This document shows positions 37,932-50,184 of a DNA stretch of 64,000 nt, one piece after another. This DNA comes from Ophthalmolycus amberensis (lineage: Eukaryota; Chordata; Actinopteri; Perciformes; Zoarcidae). The DNA lies in the NCBI GenBank assembly GCA_024529925.1, contig JAFEUB010001068.1, positions 263,501 through 327,500 on the forward strand, given 5' to 3'. Both the position numbers and the translations under genes were made by a program. Numbering within the stretch: the first letter of the stretch is position 1; the number at the start of each line of letters is the position of its first letter. A model generated the notes under the pieces. That model did not search any database. It saw only the letters and a list, made by a program, of their open reading frames with translations, and was not told the DNA's origin.

Positions 37932-37980
37932 ATGAAAACGTTATTTATGTTGCTCCTCTTCTGTCATGTTGCATCTACAG
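37932..37980 (+). pseudogene. MHC class I locus 6 remnant: exon 1 only
   Basis: Intact signal-peptide exon (MKTLFMLLLFCHVAST) with normal donor GTAAGA, preceded by the usual upstream region. Intron 1 follows to about 38397 and then meets an inverted block, so no same-strand exon 2 exists before locus 7. It could only contribute a first exon to a chimeric transcript with locus 7. Confidence 0.8.
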
Positions 37981-38082
37981 GTAAGATCACACTGTGACTC
38001 TCACCGTTACGCTGTTTCCTGTTATTATTGTTGTTGTAAAACTCGTTGCAGTCACTTTGTAAAGTGCGACATCAGGAGCCAT

Positions 38083-38097
38083 AGTTTCACTCTCACT
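38083..38097 (+). promoter_or_regulatory. Degenerate ISRE-like site in intron 1, locus 6
   Basis: AGTTTCACTCTCACT: the same T-to-C change as in locus 2, in a locus that is structurally dead. Confidence 0.4.
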
Positions 38098-38399
38098 CCG
38101 TCACACTGTGTTTACAATAATTACATTATTCAAACGTGTCCATTTGACGCTGACTTCACATGATAACCCTGTGTATTGTTCTCATGTAGGTTACTCGTCA
38201 GTGCGTTACAGAACGACACATATGCTGCATTCATTCTTTAGTGTAGGGAAGTAAAAGTTGTTCATAACCTCTGTGTGAAGTAATGTCCGTATCTTTAGGG
38301 AGGATAGATTCTATCCCCATATATTATTGTTTGTAAATCAAATTATATACGACAAATATTCCAAGACGTTGACTAGCTAATAATAATAATAATAATGTC

Positions 38400-39710
38400 C
38401 ATATATATATATACACAAAACATTCACACGTTGTCTCTACCACAGATGATGAGAACAATGTCATCATAGAAATAATTGCCCAAACTATAACAATAAGAAG
38501 AAGAAGAAGAAGAGGATGAGAGGTTGCAAACGTGATTCTTCTATCAGGATTAAGAGGAGGGTTAAAGATTTAAAAGTCACAACAACTCGTCTGTTGAATT
38601 GACAACAAAATGCTTTTGGGCATAACCTCTGAAGTTATGATCCAGGTCCAGATACTTCTTCAGCCAGTGAGGACATTCGTGGTTGTAGTAATATTTATCG
38701 TGTTCTAATCTGGCTTTGTCAGCATCCCATCTAAGTTTGGTGATGAACGCATGCTGTCTTGGTGCAGTCCACGTCATCGTCTGCAGGTCCAACACAATGA
38801 AGTCTTCTCCATCATAACCATACTGACTAAAACCAATCACCTCTCCAGTCTCATCATCCCAATCACAGCCGTTCATCCTCTGTAAAATGTGGGCACCTGA
38901 GAGAGGTAGAGAGGGAGAAAGTGACATCGCAGCACAGACGATTATTAACACATAACATCACATCTTCACCACAGAGACACGCTGATCCACCAATTACTGG
39001 CTCTGTGGAAGCCACTCAACATCTGCTGGAAAACAGAGTGAAAGTCCATATTCTCTTCATCAAAAAGCACTGGCATGTGTTCATACAGGAAGCTACATCT
39101 CACCAGCCAAACGTTAAACATGGACATAAACAGGCCTACCTCCAGTTTGGTTTAAGCGCTGCTTCAATCCGTCAAGGTTGGCTCTGAGGAAGTGCTGCTC
39201 ACTCAAACACTTGTGAACATTCCACTCCATGTGTTGTGGGTTATCCTTTATAAAATCTCTCATCCAGTCCTGTTTGGGCTCCGGGATCTTGCTGTTGCTG
39301 TCATAGTAACCCATCTGGACTTCATTGACCATCCCAAAACCCAGAAACTCTGGAAGGTTTGTGACTCCAGAAGTTGCAGTCATGACATATTTCAGGGAAT
39401 GTTTCACTGCAGGACAAAGAAGGTTCATTGGAACTTAATTTGTATTCAGATTATGGATATGAATGGTCGTCAATTACAAAAAAAAGGAGAATTTAAAAAT
39501 ATGTTAAATCACAATGAGCTACCTAAAGAATATGTTATAGACCCACTAATGTTACTAATTTTATGTTGTGACTTTGTGCATTGAGCAACGAGTCATGTAG
39601 ATGGCCCGTGTACAATAATAATATATTGTTTTATTGTAGCCTTATTTTAAATCATGTAACTTTGGCCTTCTTACAGCAGATATTTGTTCATTTGCGATTG
39701 TGTACTTTAG
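38400..39710 (-). pseudogene. Inverted class I block of locus 6: exon 2 and a truncated exon 3 fused to intron 4
   Basis: On the minus strand, in order: end of intron 1, exon 2 (39406-39140, open, normal acceptor and donor), intron 2, exon 3 (from 38896, open through KKYLD). Then an abrupt join at about 38646 into intron 4 sequence (CTGGATCATAACTTC). The join deletes the end of exon 3, intron 3, exon 4 and the start of intron 4. The fused frame runs on to a stop at 38577. GAC is common to both sides of the join, a 3-bp microhomology. Intron 4 continues to about 38405, where it meets + strand intron 1 of locus 6. Cys67 and His59 are present in alpha1. Confidence 0.85.
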
Positions 39711-40494
39711 GACATTTATTATTTATAAAAAAGGACAGAGCAGACTCTTTCTGCTGAGGAGACTGAGGTCTTTTGGGGTGCAGGGAGCACTCCTGAAGAC
39801 CTTCTCCGACTCCGTGGTGGCATCAGCCATCTTCTATGGAGTGGTCTTCTGGAACAGCAGCATCGCGGCAGCTGACAGGAGGAGACTGGACAAACTGGTG
39901 AGGAAGGCCAGCAGCGTGCTGGGATGTCCACTGGATACTGTGGAGGTGGTGGGAGACAGGAGGATGATGGCGAAGCTCTCATCCCTGATGAGCCACGCCT
40001 CCCACCCCATGCAGGACACTCTGGCAGCTCTGCACAGCTCCTTCAGTCACCGGCTGATTCACCCCCGGTGTCTGAGGGAGAGGTACCGCAAGTCCTTTCT
40101 CCCCGCTGCTGTCAGGCTGCACAACAAACTGCTCTCGGTGGACAACTAACACTTGAACACTTGAACACGAACACTTTGCACACACTGAACACTTTAATTC
40201 ATTCACCTGGTGCAATATCTCATCTAATCCGTGCAATATCCAATACGTTTTAAGTATTTACCTGATCCGCCTGTATATTCTGTATATTCTGTATATACTG
40301 GCATATTTAGTATATCTAATACTCTTCTTTACTGTCTTATTTTATTACTGTTCTACTGTTTACTGTTTAGTTTATTATATTACTTGATTTTTATCTTTAT
40401 TTTATTACTTGTGAGCAATGCTGCTGTAATCCTGTAATTTCCCCACTGAGGGACTAATAAAGGATTATCTTATCTTATCTTATCTACTCTACAG
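39711..40494 (+). mobile_element. 3' fragment of a second LINE family between locus 6 and locus 7
   Basis: An open stretch to 40149 encodes the C-terminal part of a non-LTR ORF2 (RLFLLRRLRSFGVQGALLK ... RKSFLPAAVRLHN). After a noncoding 3' end, GGGACTAATAAAGGATTATC runs into TTATC repeats. This differs from the intron 3 LINE, whose C-terminus is QQRLFFLRKLKQAGLPPALL and whose tail is ATCCTT. It abuts the inversion on its left and the locus 7 upstream region on its right. Confidence 0.8.
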
Positions 40495-40590
40495 GTAACG
40501 CCACGCCTACACTGCGCATGCCCGGTGTCACAGGTGAACGTTCATTCACCTGACTCGCTCTTAAGCTTGAGGTTTACTTATCATATCAAC

Positions 40591-43500
40591 ATGAAAACGT
40601 TATTTATGTTGCTGCTCTTCTGTCATGTTGCATCTACAGGTAAGATCACACTGTGACTCTCACCGTTACGCTGTTTCCTGTTATTATTGTTGTTGTAAAA
40701 CTCGTTGCAGTCACTTTGTAAAGTGTGACATCAGGAGCCATAGTTTCACTTTCACTCCGTCACACTGTGTTTACAATAATTCCGTTATTCAAACGTGTCC
40801 ATTTGACGCTGACTTCACATGATCAGCCTGTGTATTGTTCTCAGAGATGGGCAAAGATACATCAAAATGTATTTTGATACAAAATACCCCTCAAATAAAT
40901 GTATCAAAATAAAATACAAAATACTGGTGCCAGAAAATGTAACAAAATACAATACATGTATTTTGTATTTAAAATATAGGAAATACTTTTTTCTGGATTT
41001 TCCGTTTTCTCACAATTTGGTATAGCGGAGCATTCAGGTTTGGGCTATATAATATAATATGATTATATATAATGTACACAAAGCTCTGGTGACGCACACA
41101 AAAAGGAAGAACAGTCACAGAATGTCAGTGTAACTAAGCACATCTGTGCTTGTTGATGGTCCTTCTTGAACATCATCTTGCTGAGACATGTTGTCCACCT
41201 GGCCAACTGTAAAATGTATAAAATAATAAAACTAAGAATACTTTCATAATAAGCCTTTTAAATGAAATAAATTGAATATTTAATGTGTTTTTTTTGTTGT
41301 TGAACAAATGGACATCTACTGTCATAGCCTGGCTAACTGAACTATATTATCTGCCAGTAATTGACATGGCATTATGACATTCACATTGAGAAGATACAGC
41401 ATAACTTGTAATACAGTGCAAGATTAGATGGTCAGACGTCTCTTGATAAGGTTATCATGAACATACAAGCTCCCAATCTCCCTCTTCCGATAACTAGCTA
41501 CTCCACTGATAAGTTAACTTGCTAAACACTGGCTATGCACTAGCCTAGACAGCATGCTAGCGTCATTAGCATGTTAGCATCGATCGCTAGCTTGATATTA
41601 TAACCATCACCGTGTGTATACAATAGGCTATGTAGCCAGACCCAGACATAAACTATACATTAAGCTAGTTCACATCTGTCACACTCAGATAACATATTTA
41701 ACTTGACAGACAATCCGTAGAACTTGAAGATCTGAAGACTGAACTCGTGAACTGTTTTTTGATTTGTGGAGAAAGTATTTTGAGTATTTTAAATACAAAA
41801 TTACTCCAAGTATTTTGTTACAAATTACGTTCGATTTTTATCGGCCCTATCAAATACAAATTACAAAATATTCAAAAGTAATTGAAATATGTATTTCAAA
41901 TACAAGTAATAGAAATACTGCCCATCTCTGATTGTTCTCATGTAGGTTACTCGTCAGTGCGTTACAGAACGACACATATACTGCATTCAACTGCATTGCA
42001 AGACGTTGACTAGTTAATAATAATAATAATTCCCTGAAGTACACAATCGCAAATGAACAAATATCTGTTGTAAGAAGGCCAAAGTTACATGATTTAAAAT
42101 AAGGCTCCAATAAAACAATATATTATTATTGTACACGGGCCATCTACATGACTCGTTGCTCAATGCACAAAGTCACAACATGAAATTAGTGACGTTAGTG
42201 GGTCTGTAACATATTCTTTAGGTAGCTCATTGTAATTAAACATATTTTTAAATACTCCCTTTTTTTTGCAATTGACGACCATTAATATCCACAATTTGTA
42301 TAAAAATTAAGTTCCAATGAACCTTATTTGTTCTGCAGTGAAACATTCCCTGAAATATGTCCTGACTGCAACTTCTGGAGTCACAAACATTCCAGAGTTT
42401 GTGGGTTTTGGGATGGTCAATGAAGTCGAGATGGGTTACTGTGACAGCAACAGCAAGATCGTGGAGCTCAAACAGGACTGGATGAGAGATTTTATGAAGG
42501 ATAACCCAAAACACATGGAGTGGAATGTTCACAAGTGTTTTAACAATCAGCAGTTCTTCAGAGCCAACCTTGACGACTTCAAGCAGCGCTTAAACCAAAC
42601 TGGAGGTAGGCCTGTTTATGTTCATGTTTAACGTTTGGCTGGTGAGATGTAGCTTCCTGTATGAACACATGCCAGTGCTTTTTGATGAAGAGAATATGGA
42701 CTTTCACTGTTTTCCAGCAGATGTTGAGTGGCTTCCACAGAGCCAGTAATTGATTACTTGATTTTCTTGATTACTTGAATTTCTTGATTACTTGATTACT
42801 TGAATTTCTTGATTACTTGATTACTTGATTACTTGATTTTATCTTTATTTTATTACTTGTGAGCAATGCTGCTGTAATCCTGTAATTTCCCCACTGAGGG
42901 ACTAATAAAGGATTATCTTATCTTATCTTATCTTATCTTATCTTAATTGGTGGATCAGCGTGTCTCTGTGGTGAAGATGTGATGTTATGTGTTAATAATC
43001 GTTTGTGCTGCGATGTCACTTTCTCCCTCTCTACCTCTCTCAGGTTCCCACATTTTACAGAGGATGGAGGGCTGTGAGTGGGATGATGAGACTGGAGAGG
43101 TGATTGGTTTTAGTCAGTATGGTTATGATGGAGAAGACTTCATTGTGTTGGACCTGCAGACGATGACGTGGACTGCACCAAGACAGCAGGCGTTCACCAC
43201 CAAATTTAGATGGGATGCTGACAAAGCCAGCTTAGAAAACAATAAATATTACTTCAACCACATATGTCCTCACTGGCTGAAGAAGTATCTGGACTATGGG
43301 AGGAGTTCTCTGAAGAGAACAGGTAGATTCACGTGACCTGATGACACTAAGGATAAGGATAAGGATGTTTATTGTCATCGTACGAACATACAACGAAATT
43401 TAGTTGGCGACTCATCAGTACAGCAGCACCAGTTAAAAAGTGTATAAAAACATTAAGACAAGACGATTTAAAAACAAGACATTAAATAAATATATACAAG

Positions 43501-46500
43501 ATAAAACAAGATAAAGCACAGGCATCAATGGCTCCAAAGTGAAAAATGTGCTTGATTACAGTGTCGTGTTATTGACTATGTTTGTTTCAGCACTGTCCGG
43601 TGGGAGCTGTGTGGGGTGGTGGGTGGGGGGGGGCGATGGAGGAAACCGCTCTGGGGAAGAAGCTGTTCCTCAGCCTGTTAGTCCGGGTTTTGATGGTCCT
43701 GTATCTCCTTCCTGATGGCAGTGGAACAAACAGACAGTGACCCGGGTGAGTGGTGTCTGTGCAGATGTTTCTGGCCTTCTTCTGGAGACGGCCAGCATAC
43801 ACAGCGTCCAGGTCAGGCAGGGTAACTCCCACAATCCTCTGTGCTGTTCTAACCACCCGGGCCAGGTCCCTCCGGTTCTCTGCTGTGCAGCTGGCGTACC
43901 ACACAGTAAAGCACATACACAGGATGCTTTCGATCACACTTCTGTAGAAGTTAACCAGAAGTGCAGGGGGCAGGCCAGCTTGTTTGAGCTTCCTCAGAAA
44001 GAAGAGCCTCTGCTGGGCTTTCTTCACCAGGTGTGATGTGTTCAGGGACCAAGTGAGGTCTTTAGTGATGTGGAGCTCCAGGAATTTGATGCTGTCCACC
44101 CTCTCCACCTCCTCCCCACTTATGTAGAGAGGAGAGGGTGTGGTCTTCCTGGATCTCCTGAAGTCCACCATGACTTCTTTGGTCTTGGTGGTGTTCAGGA
44201 CCAGGTTGTTGTCCGAGCACCACTCAGCCAGATGTTGGACCTGATGTCAGGTTCCCTATCCTGACATTCTGTGGTCTGTTAGAGAGAAAGTCCAGAATCC
44301 ATGAACAGAGTGATGTAGAAAGTCCAAGGTTTTTGAGTTAATTCACCAGTTTATGGGGGATGATGGTGTTGAAGGCAGAGCTGAAGTCAATGAAGAGCAT
44401 CCTGACGTATGTGTTAGGGTGCTCCAGGTGAGACAGGGCCGTATGAAGAGTGATGGAGACCGCGTCCTCCGTAGAGCTGTTTGCTCGGTACGCAAACTGG
44501 TGGCTATCCAGGTCTGCTGGGAGGACGTCCTTGATGTGCGATAGTATCATCCTCTCGAAGCACTTCATGATGACAGGGGTCAGGGCAACTGGGCGGTAGT
44601 CATTGAGGCAGGTGACTGCGGTCTTTTTTGGGACAGGGACAATGGTGGTGGCTTTGAGGCAGGTGGGGACTGCAGCTTGTTGCAGGGAGAGGTTGAAGAT
44701 GTTAGTGAAAACCTCTGCTAGCTGGTCGGCACAGGTCTTCAGTGTGCGGCCCGACACTTTGTCTGGTCCTGCTGCCTTGGTGATGTCGATCCTCCTCAGA
44801 GCGGACCTCACCTGGTGGTGCTGGAGGAAGAGTGTCTGCTCCTCCTTGGGCTGGGTCTTCTCAGCTGTTGCTCCGCTGTGCTGTCTGTCAAAGCGGGCAA
44901 AGAAGCGGTTCAGGGTGTCGGGGAGTTCACTGTCCTGACTGATCTGTGTGGTGCTGCTCTTGTAGTCAGTCAGGGTTTTAATCCCTCTCCACATGCTCCG
45001 GGGGTCGTTGTTCTCGAAGTGTCCCTCAATGCGCTGTTTGTATCTGTGCTTGGCCTCTCTGATGCCCTTCTTCAGGTCCCTCCGGCCACTTTTATAGGCC
45101 GGTATGTCACCAGACCTGAAGGTAGCGTCTCTTGCTCCAAGCAGTAACCGCACGTTTCTGTCCAGCCAAGGTTTTTGATTTGGGAACACTTTGATGGTTT
45201 TAGTGGTAGTTACTGTCTCAGTGCAAAAGTGTAGGTAGGCCAGGACAGCCGAGGTGTCCTCCTCCAGGTCAGCTCCCTGTGCAAACACTTCCCAGTCCGT
45301 GCTTTCAAAGCAGTCCTGCAGAAGTGAAGCAGCATCGTTGCTCCATACTTGAATGGTTTTGACAGCTGGTCTAGTTTTGCAAATTACTGGTTTATATGAT
45401 GGAGTCATTATCACTAAAGTGTCATGAAAGTGTTCACACGCCTCTTCTGTTTTAATGTACAGTAAATATGGACATAGTTTCTCTCACCTCACTTCATCTC
45501 TTTTCATTCTTGGCGTCCTCTCCACTTTTATTTCATAACTTTATTCACTTAAAGCTCATTAAGTTCCTCAATGGTGACTTTAAGTGAGATCATTCACATC
45601 TGCTACATGAACACATTTAACTCCCATTACTTCATGATGGGATATTAATATTAAGATAAATAATAATTAGAGCTGGGAGCAATATTTATTGATGATTACT
45701 GATACTCAGGAATATCAATGAATAGATTGTTGATTTAATGATGACTGGTCCTTAAATTAAAAATTCAGTACATGAAAAACATGGTTATTAAACAGTAGTA
45801 TTTTCACTGATTTAGATATCTTTATATTTAATAAAAAACATATGTTAAGCTTATGAAATACAATGCATTGTAAGGATTAAAGGCTTTGGTTTAGATTCAT
45901 TACAAACAGTTGTGTCTAGGTGAGAGAGACAAACACAAAGAGACACTTCCTGTCTAAACCTCTCAAATAATTTATTTTAAATATAAACCTTCAAAATGAA
46001 ACATATTTAAATTAACTATTCAAGGCTTTTGGAGTTCAAACTATTATTCATTATTTCACAAATAAGCACAGATTACAAAAACATTCTCAATGATTAATAG
46101 AGATTTGTGGAGCAGGACTTTATTTTTACTCTCTATTTACATCTCACAACCCCGAGATGTTGTCATTGTTTAATATTAAATATACTATTTATTGCAGTGC
46201 CTCACTAGTACTAATTCAGTAAGTGTAGTATTATCATGAATAAGGCTCCCTCTGGTGGTGTAAGTAGACTGCATGATGTGCATTTGAATTAAATCACATG
46301 ACATGTGTACTGTCCAGGGTAAGAAAGTAACGTGCATCAATATTTACTGATGCTTTTAAACTGATTTATTTGTATTGATGCATAACAGTGCCAGCCTAAG
46401 TCCTCTACACAGTTTTCTTGTTTGTTTTTAAATCCCTAGACCTTCCCTCAGTGTCTCTCCTCCAGAAGACTCCCTCCTCCCCAGTCAGCTGCCACGCTAC

Positions 46501-47431
46501 AGGTTTCTACCCTGACAGAGCCATGATGTACTGGAGGAAAGATGGAGAGGAGCATCACGAGGACGTGGACCACGGAGAGATCCTCCCCAACCACGATGGA
46601 TCCTTCCAGATCAGTGTGGACCTGATCCTTTCATCAGTCGCACCTGAAGACTGGAGGAGGTACGACTGTGTGTTCCATCTCTCTGGTGTGGAGGACGACA
46701 TCGTCACCAAACTGGACAAAGCACAGATCAGGACCAACTGGGGTAAGACTGAGATCAGATGTGATGGAAGGTTTAAAAACTAACGCTAGACCTGGATCAT
46801 AACTTCAGAGGTTATGCCCAAAAGCATTTTAGTTGTCAATTCAACAGACGAGTTGTTGTGACTTTTAAATCTTTAACCCTCCTCTTCATCCTGATAGAAG
46901 AATCAGGTTTGCAACCTCTTATCCTTCTTCTTCTTCTCACTCTTATTGTCATAGTTTGGGCAATTATTTCTATGATGACATTGTTCTCATCATCTGTGGT
47001 AGAGACAACGTGTGAATGTTTTGTGTTCCAGTTTCTCCGTCAGAGTTTCCTGCTGGTGTTGTTACTGGAGTTGTTGTAGGACTGCTGCTGCTTCTGGCAC
47101 TCTGCATCGCTGGACTCTTCATCTGGAGGAGGAACAATAATGGTGAGTGAAGCCATTTTTACTCCACTGTTGGATTCAACACAGTAGAAGACGTACTGCG
47201 TATACTGTATGAGCTCTCCCACATTTACAGTCAAAGCAGAAGTCAGTGAAATTCATGCTGAACATGCAAAAGTGTTTTCTTGTTTTCTTTTCATAAACTC
47301 TGTATTTTCTTTAACATTTAATATTGTAACGTCTCTTTATTTCAGGATTCATTCCTGCAAACACGGAAGTGAAATGTCCAGAGTTGTCGTGGCAAAGTCT
47401 GCAGCATCAAACAGGTCTTCAGTCACACTGA
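40591..47431 (+). CDS. MHC class I U-lineage heavy chain, locus 7 (open, extended cytoplasmic tail)
   Basis: Exons: 40591-40639, 42339-42605, 43044-43322, 46440-46742, 47032-47142, 47346-47431. All six are open and in phase. Alpha1 carries Cys at mature 35 (GYCDSNSK) and 67 (HKC), His59, and Asn at 63 where most copies have Tyr. Alpha2 begins GSH instead of GAH. In exon 6 one extra base (ACGGAAGTGA versus ACAGAGTGA) removes the usual stop and adds about 20 residues (VKCPELSWQSLQHQTGLQSH) before TGA. Introns 1, 2 and 3 all carry transposons. AATAAA at 48560-48565 lies beyond a hAT-like insertion. Full-length product about 364 residues if the tail is real. Confidence 0.85.
40742..40756 (+). promoter_or_regulatory. 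ISRE-like motif in intron 1, locus 7
   Basis: Exact AGTTTCACTTTCACT, 86 bp before the hAT insertion, as in locus 5. Confidence 0.5.
40842..41930. mobile_element. Non-autonomous hAT-type transposon in intron 1 of locus 7
   Basis: Same element, same insertion point and same ATTGTTCT duplication (40834-40841 and 41931-41938) as at 30172-31267 in locus 5. It therefore predates the duplication that separated these two gene 5' halves. Only scattered substitutions and small indels distinguish the copies. Confidence 0.85.
42753..42943 (+). mobile_element. Short LINE 3' tail insertion in intron 2 of locus 7
   Basis: Flanked by TAATTG (42747-42752 and 42944-42949), which is single-copy at the empty site in other loci. 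It starts with GATTACTTGA-type repeats (to about 42838) and continues into the same 3' end and TTATC tail as the LINE at 39711-40494. It is a severely 5'-truncated insertion of that family. Confidence 0.75.
43351..45411 (-). mobile_element. L2/CR1-type LINE in intron 3 of locus 7
   Basis: Same insertion as in loci 2 and 9. Minus-strand ORF 45414-44338 spans the pre-RT linker and the N-terminal RT (FIDFSSAFNTIIPHKLV) and ends at a stop not present in the sister copies. An internal deletion of about 180 bp near 44240 removes the segment that carries FADD in the other copies. The 3' ORF 44171-43587 is open. Dead copy. Confidence 0.8.
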
Positions 47432-47684
47432 TGAACCAATGGTTGGCTCACCTTTTATCTCTTCTGACCTGTGACAGACCGGATGATGGATGGTCCTCTT
47501 CTGTCGATGGTCCTTGAGGTCGACACGCAGACAGTATTTTGGAGGGTTTGGGGATATTTGAAGGCCACCCTTACTTTCGCAAGGCATACTTTACCGACTA
47601 TCTATGCCTTACAAAGCGTTTATTAAGTATTTTCAGATTTTCTCTCAATCCAGTTACCCCTGATGGTCCAGCATCTATTAATAC

Positions 47685-48481
47685 TAGTGCTGGGCAAGTT
47701 AACGCGTTATTATCGCGTTAACGCATTAATTAATTAACGCCGACAATTATATCATCGCGCGTTGACGCAGTCCTTTATGTTTCATTATTAAGTGGACATT
47801 CTTAACACAAGAGCAGTGAACAGCTGTGTTTGTGCGGCGTCACCTTCTTCCCCATCTTCTTCTCTCCCCCCCTGCACTGCACTGTTTTGTTGTTGTCTTC
47901 GGGAATGTAACTGTTTACGTTACGTACTTTAGTAACTGCTAAGGCGATGTCCTTATGAAGCTGTTACGTGCCGTTTTGACTGTGGAAAATATAAGTTTAG
48001 TGGCTGTTTCAGTTAGCCTTTTTGGCGCCATTTACTTTTACGTCAGGCTGCCCTGTCATATAACGTAATGACGCAGATAGTTTGGCATTCCTTTGTGTGA
48101 ATTATGTTGTCTTGCATGTTTAGGAGCGGATGTATAAAGAGAGAGTGAGACCAGGAAGAAACTAATGTGGTTTATTTTGTCTTCTGCAGCGAATAAATGC
48201 TGGAAAACTACCCTCTGAGTTGTCTCCTTCAATGCCATTACAAGTCTGTTACACAAAGATAACATTAAATATGCATAAGACATTACATTACAACAAAAGA
48301 AAGAAACGAAAAGAAAAAAATAATGTAATTGTGTCGAGTGTGTGTGAGCATGTGTGTGCATGTGAGAGTAAGCATGGGCTTGTGTTTGATCAGGGATGTT
48401 TTCATGCTCTTCACAATAAAAGTAAATCATGCAATCAGACAATTTACAACAGTGACAATATTAAAATACATATTGTCGAGT
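47685..48481. mobile_element. hAT-like non-autonomous element (TAGTGCTGGGCAA family), right end lost, 3' of locus 7
   Basis: Starts TAGTGCTGGGCAA directly after ATTAATAC (47677-47684), followed by TTAACGCG-rich subterminal DNA. The right end is missing: the sequence rejoins the locus 3' UTR at about 48482. The same insertion site is occupied in locus 5, where the opposite end is preserved. Confidence 0.65.
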
Positions 48482-49184
48482 TTCACTTTAGTCATTATAT
48501 TTTTAACAAATACTATTTGGTTAAATTGTAAATACCTTCTTCCCCTTTTTTCTCTGTGCAATAAATGTACATTTTTTCTTTAGTTTGTCACCCGCACGCT
48601 TTCACTCTTGTTAAACACTCCCTGTTTAATTTCAATGTAAACTTTGCTGTATGAATTAAGTTTGATTAATTCAACAAAGACACATCTCTGTTACGGTACA
48701 ACTGTTATGTTGGTGTCTTTTCTATTGACTGCATCCAAAAGGTGCGCTTTAGATCAGTGCTACATTTAAAACAGCATCAGCAGGTTATCCATTAATCTGA
48801 GTCTTTGCACGCTAACATTTTCAACAGACTTGGCAAGTTTAACCATTAAATCATCATGCCCGGTGCATTTTCTTCATTATTTAACGAGCTGAAAACGTCT
48901 TTGTGGTATTGGAAATGTTGTTTATCATATACTTGCTATGTGTAGGAATTGCCTCCATGTTGGTGTCATTACTGGGGTGCATTTGTGATGACAAAAGAGG
49001 TCTCACTGGAAATATCGCGAGATTTGACTCAACAAAGTCACCTCAGGCTGCTGGAGGCAGCAGCAGCGGCATCCTGCAGGAGAACAGCATGTAGGTCCGT
49101 TTGTCTGCGACTTTAACAACAGCATTACAATACATGATATTTTGTATTAATATGTTTGCAGTGCTGGAATGTAACTCAGTAGTA
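48482..49184 (+). other. Locus 7 3' UTR remainder and type-B flank
   Basis: AATAAA at 48560-48565, then the type-B conserved stretch, shortened here by a small deletion near 48985. No gene supported. Confidence 0.5.
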
Positions 49185-50030
49185 GTAGTAACATATACTT
49201 AAGTACCGGTACTGTAGGTCCTATAAGTAGTATTTGAAGTTGCCTACTTGAGTATTTCCATGTTATCCTACTTTACTCTTCTACTCCACTAGATTTCAGA
49301 GGGAAATACTGAACTACTGTTTACTTCACTATGTGTTTGACGGTTGTAGATACTTTGCAGATTACAGTTAATACAAAGTATAAATCAACTTGTTATGATG
49401 TGTTATCTATTAAGCTTCCCAGCAGTATAAAGTAGTTTGACTCCATCTTTACCAGCTGCAACATTAAAGTGATAAATCAATGCATCAATAATTATAATAC
49501 AGTAATATAATATATGATTCTAAAATGGACCATTCTGCATAGAGTACCTTTACTTTTGGTACTTCATACTACATATTGTGATCTAATACTTTTGCACTTT
49601 TACGAAAGAAACAAATTGAATGCAGGACTTTTTACTTGTATCAGTATTTACACACTGTGGTATCGCTGCATTCACTAAAGTACAATATATATACTTCTTC
49701 CATCTCTATGTATATTTGTAGAAATATGTAGAAACATCAGAATACAAGTTTTGTATAACAATATGTTTTAGTCAATAGCTGCATCATGAATGTAAAGTTA
49801 TTGTTGTTGTACCTTTGTACCTGTCTATGCAGTGGAGGACTGTATGCTAACTAAGCAATATTATTCAAACACATAGTTACATACAAAGTTGAGGTACTTG
49901 TACTACTTGAGTATTACCATTTAGAAGTATAAAGTTGCATAAACTTCTACTCCACTAAATTTAAGAGGGAATTATTGTAATTCTTATTTGTCTGACAGCT
50001 ATAGTTACTTTTCAGATTACAATTTTTCAT
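49185..50030. repeat. Teleost CTTAAGTAC-type dispersed repeat (copy before locus 8)
   Basis: Same unit as 28928-29735, without the retroposon tail insertion. It ends about 150 bp before the exon 1 ATG of locus 8. Confidence 0.55.
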
Positions 50031-50184
50031 ACTTCCTGTTCATTGAAAACCATGTACGTCCATATGTGGTGATGTTATGACTCTACAGGTAACGCCACGC
50101 CTACACTGCGCATGCCCAGTATCACAGGTGAACGTTCATTCACCTGACTCGCTCTTCAGCTTGATGTTTACTTATCATATCAAC

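Noticed and set aside
42753..42838. GATTACTTGA direct repeats resembling a small CRISPR-like array
   Set aside because: Repeats are short, nearly contiguous, without unique spacers, and lie inside a LINE tail insertion in a vertebrate intron.
48056..48442. 128-codon minus-strand ORF 3' of locus 7
   Set aside because: Lies in hAT-like element DNA and contains simple-repeat-derived HTHAHTH residues; not found elsewhere in the window.
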